DNA of 12,500 nucleotides from Halocaridina rubra (lineage: Eukaryota; Arthropoda; Malacostraca; Decapoda; Atyidae). The DNA lies in assembly GCA_037179515.1 (NCBI GenBank), contig JAXCGZ010021549.1, positions 1-12,500 on the forward strand. The letters are read 5' to 3'. The notes beneath the pieces were generated by a model. That model worked only from the letters and a program-made list of their open reading frames with translations, was not told where the DNA came from and made no database searches. Shown in pieces: positions 1 to 7,734 of this stretch (the first letter of the stretch is position 1; each line of letters starts with the position of its first letter). The translations under genes and the position numbers were made by a program.

Positions 1-255
1 GTTTAAAAAACATTACATGTTAAACAGGTCTACCAATAAAGTATTCGAAATAAAGCGTATCTGTAGCTATAATCACTCAAAAGAAGTCTATGAGTAAATT
101 TGCATTTCTTGATGCCCGGGCACGATGAGGACAATTTTGTTTCCCCTTCCCACTGTCAAATTTATGAGAAAAAAAATAAGCCTGCCTAAGGTCATTCATA
201 TCACATAATAGGAGACGCTAAACACTACCCCCTCCCCCGGTCTTTAATTTTTTTT
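1..255. other. AT-rich non-coding stretch
   Basis: I see no coding frame, RNA gene or repeat that I can name here. The stretch is AT-rich with a short C-rich run near 228-240 and a T-rich run at 246-256. It is the left edge of the window, so it may belong to a feature outside. Confidence 0.6.
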
Positions 256-280
256 TATAGTTGTGACACCAGGACAGGCA
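256..280 (-). repeat. Copy 1 of a 25-bp dispersed motif (retroposon 3' end?)
   Basis: The segment reading TATAGTTGTGACACC followed by AGGACAGGCA recurs at 2551-2575 with two mismatches. On the minus strand both copies run directly into low-complexity DNA: A-rich here, (TA)n at the second copy. That is the usual layout of a retroposon 3' end with a simple-repeat tail. The family is not recognised, and the length of the full element cannot be judged from 25 bp. Confidence 0.45.
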
Positions 281-669
281 AAAAAAAAACAAAAAAAAAA
301 TAAATCTACCCTCATCAGGCCTGGACACGAAGAAAACATAAAGAGAAAAAGAGTTGAGGAAAATTGTGACTTGTCAGATGTGAATGGATAATAAGACAAG
401 TTTAACGAATATCCAAGAATATTCGGTGTTGATGTAGGCAAAGAAAGAGAACTGGAACTGAAGGAAGACTTAACATCGAACTTTCCTGGACAGACCTATT
501 TAAGTCTACAAAACCCTTCAGTTGTAGTATCGCAATGGGCAGTTGATGCCAAGGGCCAACCTACTACCTGGTAATAGGCTTATCCGTGATAAAAGTTGTG
601 AATTTTTTGGCTTTTTGAAAACAAGTATGAAAAGTCTTGTTTATCAAGATACCACTGTATCCAGGTGCG
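281..669. other. Non-coding stretch, nothing recognised
   Basis: After an A-rich run (281-301) the sequence is mixed AT-rich DNA with stops in all frames. No gene, RNA or mobile element could be supported. The minus-strand open frame across 244-441 is low complexity and overlaps the dispersed motif, so it is not called. Confidence 0.55.
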
Positions 670-767
670 AAAGTCACAGAATAAAGTCACAGGAAAAGTC
701 TAATCTAACCTAACTTTTGACTTTTTCCCACCCAGAATTGTGATTTTTTTCCCCCTGTGACTTTATT
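670..767. repeat. Foldback (inverted repeat) with nested stems
   Basis: AATAAAGTCACAGG at 680-693 is exactly inverted as CCTGTGACTTTATT at 754-767. Inside it AAAAGTC at 694-700 is inverted as GACTTTT at 719-725. The left arm also contains a direct repeat, AAAGTCACAG twice (670-679 and 683-692). The structure could fold as a stem-loop of about 90 bases in DNA or RNA. It resembles the inner part of a small foldback or MITE-type element, but I cannot see terminal repeats with a target duplication, so the class is open. Confidence 0.6.
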
Positions 768-1012
768 ACCGGTCACGTCTTAGACAGGTCAGATCAAGTA
801 AAGATACCGATTCCCAGTACATTAAATAACCCCTTCCATTTGTACGTTAGGTTAATGCCTAACCTATGCTAAATAGGATGGGATGGCTAACCTGACCATA
901 AGTAACAATTGAAATGGGAGTTATTTATATGTTATACTGTGAGTCAATATCTTTTACTTGATCCAGCAGAATCGACCATTAGCGCATTCTTATTTCAGGT
1001 ATTTCATAATAA
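768..1012. other. AT-rich non-coding stretch with a small telomere-like stem
   Basis: Around 846-863 GTTAGG is followed six bases later by CCTAAC, a short stem built from the TTAGG-type unit. Another CTAACCTAAC-like run lies near 702-714. Otherwise nothing is recognised. Confidence 0.5.
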
Positions 1013-1033
1013 ATTCTAATAAAAGAGGCCATT

Positions 1034-1257
1034 TTGAATATTAATAAAAGTTCTATTCTTCTATGTACATTAGCCATTTTTCTCCTTTTAAGGAGAGTGG
1101 CTGAGTCAAGGCAAAATACTCTGACTCTTTGGGAAGATAACGAGGGGATTCCTAGTCCCCTGGTTCCCCCCCATTTAGTCGACTCTGACGACACACAGGG
1201 GTACACGGAGGACGCATTCTAGCCACATACATCGAGGGGGGGAAATAAAAAAAAAAC
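1034..1257 (+). other. GC-richer patch ending in an A-rich tail; possible retroposon 3' end
   Basis: Base composition changes sharply here from AT-rich to mixed, with a G/C-rich core at 1140-1235. A plus-strand frame stays open from about 1013 to a TAG at 1220-1222 and ends in an acidic stretch. It has no ATG at its beginning (the codon at 1034 is TTG), so it is not a complete gene. About 20 bases past the stop there is AAATAAAAAAAAAA (1243-1256). Stop, very short 3' flank and A-rich tail together look like the 3' end of a processed transcript or a LINE. A small stem, AGGGGA at 1143-1148 with TCCCCT at 1156-1161, lies within. The parent element is not identified. Confidence 0.3.
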
Positions 1258-1276
1258 TGGAATTAAAAAAGAAAAC

Positions 1277-1403
1277 TTAATTCAATTCCCAATCTCATTC
1301 GGGTCATACAATAACCAAGCAAGCATATTACATATGTGAAAACATGAATCATTTTTTACCCCGACCGGGACTCGAACCCGAATAAGATTGGGAATTGAAT
1401 TAA
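1277..1403 (-). repeat. Inverted SINE-1 fragment forming a foldback
   Basis: 1304-1378 read on the minus strand is the 3' half of SINE family 1: B box GGTTCGAGTCC (complement of 1368-1378), then the body also seen at 1579-1641 and 2015-2079. The tRNA-like 5' half is missing, the break falling at the B box. The body tail at 1277-1303 pairs with the plus-strand tail at 1377-1403 over 27 bp with one mismatch, so the fragment sits in the loop of a near-perfect hairpin. This suggests a head-to-head or snap-back rearrangement rather than simple retroposition. Confidence 0.65.
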
Positions 1404-1529
1404 ATGCTAAAATGAAGCCACGAGTGAGGTTGGGGAATCTGTAATATGAACATAGTTGCATTCAGATAGAATGCGTTCATCCCTAAGTATAGCAGATATT
1501 AGCTATAAGGTTGGATTCCTTTTAACCTT

Positions 1530-1641
1530 CTGTGGTGTGTAGTTGGTAGCACCTTGACTTAGTAATTATAAGTCCTAGGTTCGAGTCCCGGTCGGGGTAA
1601 AAAATGATTCATGTTTTCACATATGTAATGTGCTTGCTTGG
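1530..1641 (+). repeat. SINE-1 copy A, tRNA-like head
   Basis: A pol III type-2 internal promoter is visible: an A-box-like TGGTGTGTAGTTGG around 1532-1545 and a perfect B box GGTTCGAGTCC at 1578-1588. Between them ACTTA and TAAGT can pair around a 7-base loop, like an anticodon arm. The head continues into an A-run and a body found again at 2031-2079. It has the layout of a tRNA-derived SINE. It is not a functional tRNA: the acceptor stem does not pair well. The copy is cut off at about 1641, where (TA)n begins. Confidence 0.7.
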
Positions 1642-1643
1642 TG

Positions 1644-1644
<1 letters not shown>

Positions 1645-1726
<82 letters not shown>
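1645..1726. repeat. (TA)n microsatellite, 82 bp
   Basis: Forty-one uninterrupted TA dinucleotides directly after SINE-1 copy A. Open frames through this tract encode only alternating Tyr-Ile and are artefacts. Confidence 0.98.
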
Positions 1727-1727
<1 letters not shown>

Positions 1728-1744
1728 CCTTTTAACCTTCTGTG

Positions 1745-1847
<103 letters not shown>

Positions 1848-1867
1848 CTTTTAACCTTCTGTGGTGC

Positions 1868-1874
1868 ATATATA

Positions 1875-1955
<81 letters not shown>
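1868..1955. repeat. (AT)n microsatellite, 88 bp, one interruption
   Basis: AT tract with a single phase slip (TT) at about 1881-1882. It follows the truncated SINE-1 head at 1847-1867 and runs into the complete unit at 1957. Confidence 0.97.
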
Positions 1956-1956
<1 letters not shown>

Positions 1957-2230
1957 CCTTTTAACCTTTTGTGGAGCATTGGTAGTACCTTGACTTAGTA
2001 ATCATAAGTCCTAGGTTCGAGTCCCGGTCGGGGTAAAAAAATGATTCATGTTTTCACATATGTAATGTGCTTATTTGGATATTTCATGGCCCGAATGAGA
2101 TTGGGAATTGAATTAAATGCGAAAATGAATCCACGAGTGAGGTTGGGGAATCTGTAATATGAACATTGTGGCATTCAGATAGAATGCGTTCATTCTTAAG
2201 TATAGCAGATATAAGCTACAAGGTTGGATT
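1957..2230 (+). repeat. SINE-1 copy B, complete 274-bp unit
   Basis: A box TGGAGCATTGG at 1972-1982 (one base off TRGYNNANNNG) and perfect B box GGTTCGAGTCC at 2014-2024. An A-run follows at 2035-2041, then a body through 2116 and a further segment to 2230. The 3' segment after about 2092 is shared with 1379-1517. The anticodon-like loop reads GTAATCA. This is the reference copy for the family in this window. Confidence 0.7.
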
Positions 2231-2324
2231 CCTTTTAACCTTCTGTGGTGCATTGGTAGAGCCTTAACTTAGTAATCATAAGTCCTAGGTTCAAGTCCCG
2301 GTTGGGGTAAAAAAAGAAAAATTA

Positions 2325-2327
<3 letters not shown>
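2231..2327 (+). repeat. SINE-1 copy C, head only
   Basis: A box TGGTGCATTGG at 2246-2256 fits the TRGYNNANNNG consensus. B box GGTTCAAGTCC at 2288-2298 has one change from the other copies. The copy is cut after the A-run (about 2309-2321) and passes into (AT)n at 2328, so the body is missing. Confidence 0.65.

Positions 2328-2402
<75 letters not shown>
2328..2402. repeat. (AT)n microsatellite, 75 bp
   Basis: Uninterrupted AT tract after SINE-1 copy C. It is followed directly by a short imperfect (TG)n run at 2403-2422. Confidence 0.98.
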
Positions 2403-2404
<2 letters not shown>

Positions 2405-2452
2405 GTGTGTGTGTGTGCGTGTGAAAATTCTTTTATCAATATACATTTCACA

Positions 2453-2472
2453 ATGAATAAATAAATAAATAA

Positions 2473-2554
<82 letters not shown>
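2453..2554. repeat. Compound (AAAT)n-(AT)n microsatellite
   Basis: An AATA-type tetranucleotide run (about 2453-2477) grades into an AT tract (2477-2550) with one phase break before TATA at 2551-2554. A 50-bp unique spacer separates it from the preceding (AT)n. Confidence 0.95.
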
Positions 2555-2556
<2 letters not shown>

Positions 2557-2575
2557 TGTGACACCGGGACATGCA
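2551..2575 (-). repeat. Copy 2 of the 25-bp dispersed motif
   Basis: Matches 256-280 with two substitutions. Here the motif's minus-strand end abuts the (AT)n tract at 2477-2550, which fits a retroposon whose 3' tail is or became (TA)n. Confidence 0.45.
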
Positions 2576-3171
2576 ACCACCTCTATTCTCCAATTTGAAT
2601 ACATTATTTTTGGTAGTTTTTTTGTTTTGAACTAACCTAACCCCATTATTTCATTAACTCGGTGCGCGATTTGAAACTGAGTAACGGGCGGCTACAGCAA
2701 CTCTTCACTTACCAGAAAGCCAGTGATTTTTAACCAACGGTTAATTTTTCCCAGTGATTTCTAACTAACGGCTAATTTTCCAGAGTGAAGGACTAATTTC
2801 CGGAGCAAATGAAGGTCAGATTCGCTTAAAACACATAAAAAACTAGCAGAAAACCTTTATTTCAACTGGAAAACCGAGGTGGTCCTATAATGCAATAATA
2901 AATACCCTTAACTTATTGAGGAGGGTTGAATTTAGGTGCCAGAGTTATACTGGATTTTTACCAATCATAGTTAACAAGAAACATATGCAATGCCAATAGG
3001 GCAAAATTACTTATTATTTGCAATTTATAACAAGTTTAAATTATTTGCAATTTATAGAAAAAAAAATATTTACGAGTATTGACGTAAAAACTTTATTTAC
3101 AATGATAGAAAAGGGGTGAAATTATATTAGTTCATTAAGGGATATTATCACGTAATTAGCAAAATCATCTA
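2576..3171. other. AT-rich non-coding stretch
   Basis: No gene is visible. It contains the short tandem repeats listed separately at 2720-2803. It also has a 17-bp exact direct repeat, ATTATTTGCAATTTATA, at 3013-3029 and 3040-3056 (period 27). Confidence 0.6.
2720..2803. repeat. Diverged about 31-bp tandem repeat, 2.7 copies
   Basis: Unit 1 (2720-2750) and unit 2 (2751-2780) both start CCAGTGATTT and end with TAATTTT plus C. The third, 2781-2803, is degenerate and keeps CTAATTTCC. Differences are scattered substitutions and small indels, so the duplication is old. Confidence 0.6.
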
Positions 3172-3443
3172 GTAGCCGCCGTGGCTCAAGCGGTAGCGTC
3201 CGCGACTCTGAGGCGTCAGGTCGAGGGTTCGCGCCCCGTCACGGTCTGAGGTTAGCAAGGGCATGCACTCAGGGTAACGATTACGACTCTGAGGAGTCAG
3301 GTTGAGGGTTCGCGCCCCATCACGGTCTGAGGTTAGCAAGGGCATGCACTCAGGGTAACGATTACATCTGCCAAAACAAGTCCTTCGCAAGAAGGCAACC
3401 GTTCTAACCCTTGGTTGAAAAGGGAGTCCGTGACGTAAAACAG
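3172..3443 (+). repeat. SINE-2 copy, plus strand, with internal duplication
   Basis: tRNA-derived head: A box TGGCTCAAGCGG at 3182-3193 and B box GGTTCGCGCCC at 3226-3236. CCGTG near 3179-3183 can pair with CACGG at 3240-3244 like the end of an acceptor stem. The body to about 3440 matches the minus-strand copy at 5201-5395, which defines the element edges at roughly 195 bp without the internal duplication. A tRNA gene is rejected: the stems are poor and the sequence is repeated elsewhere with a body. The minus-strand open frame across 3169-3588 is a read-through of this repeat, not a gene. Confidence 0.75.
3204..3365 (+). repeat. 81-bp tandem duplication inside SINE-2
   Basis: 3204-3284 and 3285-3365 are head-to-tail copies of 81 bp with only a few substitutions (for example GAGGCGTC against GAGGAGTC). 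The duplicated block starts in the anticodon-arm region and includes the B box, so this SINE carries two B boxes (3226-3236 and about 3307-3317) but one A box. The other copy in the window has a single unit. Confidence 0.85.
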
Positions 3444-4285
3444 GAACACCAATTCCGGGGTTAGGTAAACTACGAAAGTTCGTTGCACATGGGTATGGAA
3501 CCGGAGAAAAATTTCTTAAGATTTGATCAGTAATGAATTTCACCAGTTTCTCGAATTCCAAAATTACTAAACAAACGAGTTTTACCATACACTATCTCAC
3601 CATATTAGTGCCAGATGAATTCCCGTGAAGACGCCCCGTAAAAAGTTGGAAGAAAGAGGGACTGCTTAGGTGCCATCTTCTCGATCGGAAGTTTAGCCGG
3701 CTAAGAGGACGCCAATTGCTTGAGAGCGGCGATGCCACATGGGTTGGTCCGAAATTCCCTAAACAGGTAAAATTTTCCCCAAAACCTTCAAAATTTCCCC
3801 ATTTCCATAAATTTATTTTAATCAAATAATGGAACAATAATAAATCAATTATATATATAGAAACCTTCTATACAAATCCCTAAATAGAGGCCTTCTGTAC
3901 AGATCCCTAAAAAAAAAAAATACATCGTAAATATGACCAAAGAGCTGGATCTATTGCCTAAAAACGAAATCTAATTTAATCATGCTATGATAATTATAGA
4001 AATATTCCGTTCAATAGATATTTATTTAGTTGAATGTAATCAAAATACCTTTATAGAGAATTTCAAATCCATGGGAAATTTTGATCAATATTACCCATTT
4101 CCCCATCAGTCACCCAAATTCCCAAAACTCTAGGTAAAATTCCCCATGCTTGGCAACACTGATTGGGTGATCAAGCATCCCTTTCGGCGACGTCATCATT
4201 TACACCCCCTTGAGGGATGCATATTCTAAAGAAGTAATTTATCATATAATACTCGAGGGATAATGTAGTGGTGGTCCTTGGCAGG
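3444..4285. other. Non-coding stretch with small repeats
   Basis: No gene supported. A minus-strand frame (3592-3837) has no recognisable domain. A diverged pair of about 30-bp segments shares AAATTCCC and AGGTAAAATT plus CCCC (3752-3780 and 4116-4145). The second is followed by TTGGCAACACTG at 4150-4161. A short inverted pair, GCATCCCT near 4174 and AGGGATGC near 4214, is also present. None identifies a known element. Confidence 0.5.
3859..3912. repeat. 27-bp imperfect tandem duplication
   Basis: 3859-3885 and 3886-3912 are two head-to-tail units sharing CCTTCT, TACA and ATCCCTAAA, with five or six substitutions. An A-run follows. Confidence 0.65.
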
Positions 4286-4316
4286 CAGTTATGGCAGAGA
4301 CTCTCTGCCATAATTG
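4286..4316. repeat. Perfect 25-bp palindrome (31 bp with flanks)
   Basis: TTATGGCAGAGA at 4289-4300 is followed by a single C at 4301 and its exact reverse complement at 4302-4313. Three more positions on each side (4286-4288 with 4314-4316) pair in RNA, including one G-U. The stem is unusually long and perfect for an AT-rich neighbourhood. It could be a cruciform, a dimeric protein-binding site, a transcript hairpin or a transposon junction. It does not match the histone mRNA stem-loop. Confidence 0.9.
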
Positions 4317-5115
4317 AGGTGCAACAAACAAAAGCAAATAAAAAAAACGAGAACTATTATAAGCAAAAATATGTTACTGGAGAAAAATCTCCAGAACGTT
4401 CTTTGCGTTGAAGGAGACGGAATTTTAACTATTCAAATAATTAAGAAAGCTTCTGAAATATATCTAGACAGGCTAATGACATATCAGAGTAGAAAAATTT
4501 ATTTTAAAAAATTATTACCAAGAGCAATTAATATAAAAGAACGATATTTATCCACAAAGCAATTTTATAATACGAAAATTTCGTAAACAACATATCAATG
4601 GCTTCGTTCATGAGAAAAAAACTCGGCAATGAACAGAAAAGAGGAATAGGATGGAAATTTTATATTGAAACCATGCTCTCTAAACGTACAAGAATATAAA
4701 ACTATATATATTTAAAATTATCTATAAGCTGAAATATAAATTACAAATAATCATAATCTGCAAAATGCAAAAAGTGAGAATTATTTAAATAAAGAAAAAA
4801 ACGTTAAAAAAAAGTTACTAAATGAAATCCGTCTGGTGTCTTTGAGCAAAATACTCTGTCACATGGATTTCTCAATACTCCCCATTCCTTATCTATCTCA
4901 TTTTACTGACTTAATTATACTAGGAAATAGACTGACCAAAGGTGCAATGGATGGAATAATTTTCTATATAACAGAACCAGGATTTATTCCATGCATCTTC
5001 TTGCATGATAATGGTTCAGATTTCTGAATAGTAATCCTGTTGTTTTTTTTCTGGCCATCTTCGCAACTTAAGAAATCAAACACAGGTTGGTATATAATTC
5101 CTAATATTAAAGTTT

Positions 5116-5118
<3 letters not shown>
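4317..5118. other. AT-rich non-coding stretch
   Basis: A plus-strand frame to 4586 is Lys/Ile/Asn-rich, as random AT-rich DNA gives. It opens at a TTG inside the palindrome arm, and its first ATG is at about 4371. A 63-codon frame ending at 5027 opens at GTG. Neither has a domain, so no gene is called. Confidence 0.5.

Positions 5119-5200
<82 letters not shown>
5119..5200. repeat. (TA)n microsatellite, 82 bp
   Basis: Forty-one uninterrupted TA units ending exactly at the edge of the minus-strand SINE-2 copy. Confidence 0.98.
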
Positions 5201-5201
<1 letters not shown>

Positions 5202-5390
5202 GGTTCGGTTTTACGTCACGAACTCCCTTTTCTGCTATGGGCTAGGATGATTGCCTTCTTGCGAAGGACTTGTTTTGGCAGATGTAATCGTTACCCTGAG
5301 TGTATGCCCTTACTAACCTCAGTCCGTGACGGGGCGCGAACCCTCGACCTGCCGCCTCAGAGTCGCGGACACTACCATTTTGCCACGGAG

Positions 5391-5395
<5 letters not shown>
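5201..5395 (-). repeat. SINE-2 copy, minus strand, set inside (TA)n
   Basis: On the minus strand the A box TGGCAAAATGG (complement of 5375-5385) fits TRGYNNANNNG. The B box GGTTCGCGCCC is the complement of 5332-5342. The body then runs to a terminal CCGAACCG next to (TA)n. Unlike the copy at 3172 it has no 81-bp duplication. Both ends abut (TA)n tracts, so it either inserted into a TA tract, with the target duplication hidden in the repeat, or carries TA tails. Frames crossing it translate the repeat and are not genes. Confidence 0.8.

Positions 5396-5476
<81 letters not shown>
5396..5476. repeat. (AT)n microsatellite, 81 bp
   Basis: Uninterrupted AT tract abutting the 5' (head) side of the minus-strand SINE-2 copy. 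Confidence 0.98.
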
Positions 5477-5477
<1 letters not shown>

Positions 5478-5637
5478 TGTTCGGTGGACGTGTGTGTGTG
5501 TGTGTGTGTGTGGACCCATGAATCTTTGGCCGGCGAATGTTACAGAACAAGCTCGCCCACTGTCTTCCCCTCCCCCCCCCTCAAGAGTTCTCCGTGTTGA
5601 TGGCGAGAATTTGACCTGCAAATCTAATGTTCTAGAT

Positions 5638-5640
<3 letters not shown>
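5477..5640. repeat. (GT)n run and short spacer between TA tracts
   Basis: (GT)n covers 5490-5512. The spacer that follows includes a C run at about 5571-5580 and is not recognised. Its start, GTTCGGTGGACGTG at about 5479, faintly resembles the SINE-2 3' edge at 5203 (GTTCGGTTTTACGTCACG), so it may be a decayed SINE-2 end, but the match is too short to call. Confidence 0.6.

Positions 5641-5732
<92 letters not shown>
5641..5732. repeat. (AT)n microsatellite, 92 bp
   Basis: Uninterrupted AT tract of forty-six units. Confidence 0.98.
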
Positions 5733-5735
<3 letters not shown>

Positions 5736-5974
5736 ATGTCTAAAACGCAACTTGGCCGAGACAACGGTGAACGAAAAAAAAAAAAAAACAAGAGACAGAA
5801 GTCACAATTTGGCAAGGGAAAAAATGCACAGGAAAGAGTCACACGCGACTAAAATACTACAAGCAAACAATGTCATTAAAAAAAAAAAAACTGTTCTAGG
5901 GCTTGTATTAACTGACAATACATGAATCTTACAAGCCGACGACTTCATTTATATAAGGACAGTGCACAAAAAGA
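5733..5974. other. Non-coding spacer with A-runs
   Basis: A-runs at 5774-5788 and about 5878-5891; otherwise nothing recognised. Confidence 0.5.
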
Positions 5975-6029
5975 TAAGGTAAGGTTAGGTTAAGTTAGGT
6001 TAGGTTAGGTTAGATTGGGTTAGGTTAAG
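5975..6029 (+). repeat. Interstitial TTAGG telomere-type repeat
   Basis: About eleven pentamers of GGTTA/TTAGG type with several variants (GGTAA, AAGTTA, GATTG) are arranged head to tail. TTAGG is the telomere unit of most arthropods, which supports the host guess. The array is short and degenerate and is surrounded by non-repeat DNA, so it is interstitial: a healed break or an old fusion or insertion scar rather than a chromosome end. Confidence 0.85.
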
Positions 6030-6329
6030 TACAGTGTACGTATTAAAAAGATTTTTTGTTACTTTTCCTACGCTCTGAAAGACAATCTACTCCTCCATTC
6101 AAGTAAAAAAAACCTGAGACCCTCTGGAACACTCACCGTGTTCACTTATTAATAATGACTTATGTGATGATGAATACCGTTATGAGTAAATCATCTTCAT
6201 GAATAAATAAATATAGAAATACTATATTCTCGGCAGCTGAAGCCTCTTTTTAAAAGTGGGGGTGAGTGAATCAGCCCCCCCCCCTCTTGTTTATCATGTT
6301 AAAAATCCTTTAAATATGAGAGCTAAGAC
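6030..6329. other. Non-coding spacer
   Basis: AT-rich with a short C run at 6274-6284. No gene seen. Confidence 0.5.
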
Positions 6330-6460
6330 GGGAATAAAAAGACGTGGAAGCGATGAAAGAAGAATGAAGAGGAGGATGGGCAAGGGAGGAAGAAGAAGGA
6401 GGAGGAGGAGGAAATGGATGTGATTCTATGAGAAATAAAGATGATATTTGAAAAAAAAAA
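6330..6460 (+). repeat. Purine-rich tract
   Basis: Almost pure A/G on the plus strand from about 6342 to 6419, with GAA, GGA and GAG triplets, followed by an A-run at 6451-6460. Such homopurine DNA can form triplex structures. The minus-strand Ser/Phe-rich frame over it is low complexity and not a gene. Confidence 0.8.
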
Positions 6461-6464
6461 TAAA

Positions 6465-6635
<171 letters not shown>

Positions 6636-7360
6636 TTCAGAGAAAAAAGAAAATACGAAAAAGTGTATGCCATAACAAAAAGTAAAGAAAACATACTGAG
6701 GAAAAAAAAATATAGATAATTGGATGGTGTGGAGGATTTCCTATGTGTTATTACCCTTCGATCTTATAACCCCCTAAATTCGGAAATCCTGACATGGCTT
6801 CGGTAGAGGCCTACAAGCGATCTCAAATTTAAAATCCTCTACCAATAAAATATATTTAATATTACATGCATAGACATACATGCACAAGAAAAATCAAGTT
6901 CTGACCACGTGGACAATTATAACTGCAAAAGAACTCGGTTCACACAAAGTAATCAAAACGTTATCATGACGCGTTAAAAGATTAATTGGCAGAAAGCCTA
7001 CCAAAGCAGATTTAGCTCTCGACTTCGGAGCTATACACACACTATACATAAGAATACTTATACATACTATAAATGAATACGTATGCATATGCGTAAATTT
7101 AATATAATTGAATAAGTATACATACAATTGTGTGACTAAAAGTCTATTAAGTAAAAGCGTCTTGAAAAATTTCCTCTCATGTGAAGACATTCAGAATACT
7201 CCTGATTCATATTCGTAGAACAATTAGCCTACTCAATTTTCTTTAAACTAAATTGTCATTTGGATACTTTTTATATATATTTATGCACAATGTTATTGTC
7301 TGTATGTATGCGTTGATCTTTCGCACCTTCACCTATACACAAATTATAGTTGCATGACCA
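6636..7360. other. AT-rich non-coding stretch
   Basis: A 98-codon minus-strand frame, ATG at 7190 and stop at 6894, is the only ATG-initiated frame of note. Its first half is hydrophobic and Tyr/Ile/His-rich as AT-rich DNA gives. Its second half (about residues 54-98) has a more balanced composition, but I recognise no domain. I list it here rather than call a gene. Confidence 0.4.

Positions 7361-7418
<58 letters not shown>
7361..7418. repeat. (TTA)n microsatellite, 58 bp
   Basis: About nineteen TTA units. They are complementary to the (AAT)n tract at 7581-7649, so the two can pair across a loop of 162 bases. Confidence 0.97.
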
Positions 7419-7500
7419 CAGAGAAAGGGGGCGATGAGAAGGAATAGGTTAAGATGGAGTTCTGCTTCCTTGATTCCGTTTGTTACGATTTTGGCCACCT

Positions 7501-7514
7501 CTCACTTACCTTTT
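7501..7514 (-). promoter_or_regulatory. Consensus-quality 5' splice site on the minus strand (isolated)
   Basis: Read on the minus strand the sequence is AAAAGGTAAGTGAG, a full match to the animal donor consensus, with the intron starting at 7509. The 54 bases before it are open in one frame and read in the style of a charged helix. No matching acceptor was identified, so this may be a remnant exon or chance. Confidence 0.25.
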
Positions 7515-7579
7515 GACATATTCGAATATAGCTTCAGAAATTTTCTTACGTAACAGCCGACCGCTTCATTAAATATACT

Positions 7580-7580
<1 letters not shown>

Positions 7581-7649
<69 letters not shown>
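7581..7649. repeat. (AAT)n microsatellite, 69 bp
   Basis: Twenty-three ATA/AAT units. This is the complement of the (TTA)n tract upstream; together they form a long imperfect inverted repeat. Confidence 0.97.
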
Positions 7650-7734
7650 GCTCTATTAATTTTTAGAAGAGGACCACGCTGGTGTACTTCCCAAACGGAA
7701 GAATGTGAATACTATCTGTCGTATGACTTCCTGA

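Noticed and set aside
1530..1600. A tRNA gene with an anticodon-like loop
   Set aside because: The acceptor stem does not pair well and the head is repeated in several diverged copies with A-runs, as in a SINE.
3172..3244. A tRNA gene
   Set aside because: A and B boxes are good, but the stems are incomplete, the sequence continues into a repeated body, and a second copy lies at 5201-5395; it is a tRNA-derived SINE.
4314..4586. A 90-codon plus-strand gene
   Set aside because: It opens at TTG inside a palindrome, has only AT-driven Lys/Ile/Asn composition, and shows no motif.
5040..5842. Frames of 72-186 codons on both strands
   Set aside because: They run through (TA)n, (GT)n and the SINE-2 copy; the same SINE translation appears at 3169-3588, showing it is repeat-derived.
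5975..6029. A true chromosome end
   Set aside because: The array is short, degenerate and followed by more than 6 kb of non-telomeric sequence.
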